A stretch of 35,094 bases of DNA from Colwellia sp. (GTDB lineage Bacteria; Pseudomonadota; Gammaproteobacteria; Enterobacterales; Alteromonadaceae), in assembly GCA_003521815.1 (NCBI GenBank), contig DPHE01000016.1, forward strand, positions 8,689 to 43,782, in the 5' to 3' direction. Made by a program: the position numbers and the translations under genes. Positions within the stretch are counted from its first letter, which is position 1; every line of letters begins with the position of its first letter. The notes under the pieces are model-generated. The model was given only the letters and a program-made list of their open reading frames with translations. It made no database searches and had not been told where the DNA came from. Shown here piece by piece: positions 33,490 to 35,094 of the stretch.

Positions 33490-34863
33490 GTGAATAAAAT
33501 TACATTGAGTCAAGATGAAAATCTCTCATTTAAAATTAGCCACCAATTGCTCCCACAAGAACAGCAACGCATTGATCTGTATTTTTCTCTCCCGGTTGAA
33601 ATGGGCATTAGTCCAAGTACCTTGAATGCGGAAGATTACTTTTATAGTAATATCAAAAGCCATAGCGCTTATTATTCAGCGAAATTACACTTACCTTTAG
33701 TACGCAGTCGTTTTATTAGTCGGCGTTTTGTTGGCGAAAAAAAGGAAGCACAAAGTGATTATCGTTTAAACCTTAATCTATATTCCTACCAATTAAAAAT
33801 TGCGCTTGATGCCGATATCAAACAAACAGTAAAACTAAAAAGCGCAGAAGAATTTTATCCTGCAGCGATCGAATTAGCCGAACAAATAAGAGGCTTAACT
33901 AAAAAATTGCGCCGCTATACACCGTCAGATAATAAACTTAGCTCTTTTTTTGACAATGCAGATAACTATTTAAGTTGGCATGTTGAGCAATCTTTTTTAA
34001 AACTTCTCTTAAAAGGACCAAAAAGCAGTGATTTTTCGGCAGAGCGTGAATTTTTATTTGTGTTATGCAAAGACGAAAATAATTACCGTACCGCATGTAA
34101 ATATAACTCAAAGGTTACCCTAAATGATCCAAATAGGATCACCAATAAAATGCTTTTACTACAGCGATTAATTGAGTATGGCGTGGTGTTTCAAAAGGAA
34201 ACTCGTTATTTAGACTTAAACCTAAAGCGTTTTGTTCGAGGTGGTGTTACGGCAGTCATAATGGCTTTTGTGATGCTTTTAGTACTTAATGCTCGTTCAA
34301 GCTTTACTGAAGTAACGTTAGCGTTGATTGCTTTTTTAGGCCTAATATATGGATTACGTGAAACCTTTAAGGAAGATATTACGGGTCTTATCTGGCGAAA
34401 AATTCAAAAAGGTCGGCCAAAGTGGCAAAATTTATTTCGTCACAGTGTTAATAAAAAACGTATTCTTAGCGAAATTTTATGGCTGGAATATATAGCCACT
34501 CAAGATCTGCCTAAATCGGTTAATGCCTTATTTCAACAGCGTAGACAGCAAAATAAACAAGCAGCACGGTTACTGCATTTTCGTTGTGACAATAGGGTGC
34601 TCACTAAAGAATTTCTACCAGGATATGGTGAAATACAACAACGCTTATTCTTTAATTTAACACCTTTTGTACGTTTTTTAAAAAAAGGAGCGGGTCGTTT
34701 ATATAGTGTAGAGGGACAAAAAGTATCGAGCCAAGCCGTTGAGCGTCGTTATCAAATCAACCTTATTTTACGCTGTGTAGATCAAGACGGAGAACATTTA
34801 CAACGCTTCAAAATCACCTTGAATCGCAGTGAAATAGTGAATATTGAAGCAATGGAAATATAA
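33490..34863 (+). CDS. Uncharacterised membrane protein, two transmembrane segments
   Basis: 457 residues that I do not recognise. The start is GTG; AGGG is immediately upstream and AAGGA 14 bases away, and no ATG is available before residue 1. Visible layout: a soluble, charged N-terminal region of about 245 residues (with YFSLPVEMGISPSTLNAEDYF and a YYSAKLHLPLVRSRF segment), two closely spaced membrane helices at about 253-269 and 276-294, and a basic soluble C-terminal region of about 160 residues. The hairpin topology suggests both soluble parts face the same side, probably the cytoplasm. Single gene with its own promoter, divergent from zur, followed by an isochorismatase-family gene. 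Codon use and base composition match the neighbours. Confidence 0.8.
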   Translation: MNKITLSQDENLSFKISHQLLPQEQQRIDLYFSLPVEMGISPSTLNAEDYFYSNIKSHSAYYSAKLHLPLVRSRFISRRFVGEKKEAQSDYRLNLNLYSYQLKIALDADIKQTVKLKSAEEFYPAAIELAEQIRGLTKKLRRYTPSDNKLSSFFDNADNYLSWHVEQSFLKLLLKGPKSSDFSAEREFLFVLCKDENNYRTACKYNSKVTLNDPNRITNKMLLLQRLIEYGVVFQKETRYLDLNLKRFVRGGVTAVIMAFVMLLVLNARSSFTEVTLALIAFLGLIYGLRETFKEDITGLIWRKIQKGRPKWQNLFRHSVNKKRILSEILWLEYIATQDLPKSVNALFQQRRQQNKQAARLLHFRCDNRVLTKEFLPGYGEIQQRLFFNLTPFVRFLKKGAGRLYSVEGQKVSSQAVERRYQINLILRCVDQDGEHLQRFKITLNRSEIVNIEAMEI

Positions 34864-34893
34864 AGATTTTTCAACACAAAAAGTAAACGTTTG

Positions 34894-34921
34894 TTGACTA
34901 GAATTATACATTGTTTAATGT
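34894..34921 (+). promoter_or_regulatory. Weak candidate promoter for the terminal hydrolase gene
   Basis: TTGACT (34894-34899) and TAATGT (34916-34921) are 16 bp apart, about 100 bases before the ATG at 35021. The pair is plausible but the -10 is poor. Readthrough from the preceding gene is possible, since no terminator is visible after its stop at 34863. Confidence 0.3.
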
Positions 34922-35020
34922 TATTTTTGACGTTAGTCTGTTATGTGTTATCAGCAAAAATAAAATATGAACCAGAGCGTTATAAGTTTATATCGACATT
35001 TTATTATTTAGGAGGGACTT

Positions 35021-35094
35021 ATGCTTCGGAAAGAAAATTGCGGTCTAATCGTTGTAGATATACAGGGAAGTTTAGCTAGGATTGTTCAACAGAG
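35021..35094 (+). CDS. Isochorismatase-family cysteine hydrolase (5' end only)
   Basis: ATG at 35021 follows an excellent AGGAGG ribosome-binding site (35011-35016) and opens a frame that runs off the window. The first 24 residues, MLRKENCGLIVVDIQGSLAR and on, contain the strand-turn LIVVDIQG typical of isochorismatase-like hydrolases; that Asp is the catalytic one in the family. Substrate cannot be told from this part. A different 62-residue frame at 34891-35079 overlaps it but has no ribosome-binding site and is rejected. Confidence 0.72.
   Translation, partial: MLRKENCGLIVVDIQGSLARIVQQ

Noticed and set aside
34891..35079. 62-codon frame at the right edge
   Set aside because: It lacks a ribosome-binding site and overlaps the much better supported hydrolase start at 35021 with AGGAGG.
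1..35094. CRISPR array, tRNA/rRNA genes, prophage, insertion sequence or defence island
   Set aside because: No regularly spaced repeat array, cloverleaf, transposase, integrase or defence-type protein was seen on either strand.

Overview
The window is about 35 kb of AT-rich chromosomal DNA from a gammaproteobacterium. Protein character, base composition and gene order point to a marine Alteromonadales species, most likely Colwellia or a close relative. That assignment is inference; no rRNA or other definitive marker is present.

Positions 1-19012 hold a complete division and cell-wall (dcw) cluster, all on the + strand and in canonical order: mraZ, rsmH, ftsL, ftsI, murE, murF, mraY, murD, ftsW, murG, murC, ddlB, ftsQ, ftsA, ftsZ, then lpxC. 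Many junctions overlap or are only a few bases long, which implies cotranscription and translational coupling. Upstream of mraZ there is a sigma-70-like promoter followed by four TGG repeats spaced exactly 10 bp, which is a readable MraZ operator. These genes make the UDP-MurNAc-pentapeptide precursor and lipids I and II, assemble the FtsQ/L/I/W septal synthase and the FtsA/FtsZ ring, and LpxC commits carbon to lipid A.

Positions 19013-24430 hold a bidirectional terminator, dciA (DnaB helicase loader, - strand), an M23/LytM peptidase, secA, mutT and yacG. SecA is flanked on both sides by related palindromic intergenic repeats. No secM-like gene precedes secA; a 14-codon ORF ends one base before the secA start.

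Positions 24194-30584 (- strand) run pilA | pilB-pilC-pilD-coaE-zapD-yacG. This is a type IV pilus assembly set followed by CoA synthesis and Z-ring/gyrase accessory genes. zapD is interrupted by an in-frame stop codon. pilA has its own terminator and a repeat-rich upstream region.

Positions 30884-35094 hold dnaB (+), an 88-codon C-terminal remnant of a DUF6702-like gene (-), the Fur-family regulator zur (-), an unrecognised 457-residue protein with two membrane segments (+), and the first 24 codons of an isochorismatase-family hydrolase running off the end.

Most of the window is housekeeping sequence. I found no new defence, mobile or biosynthetic system. The points worth a second look are the broken zapD, the DUF6702-like remnant, the palindromic repeats around secA, a shared motif in front of ftsQ and ftsZ, the MraZ operator, the pilA control region and the uncharacterised membrane protein.
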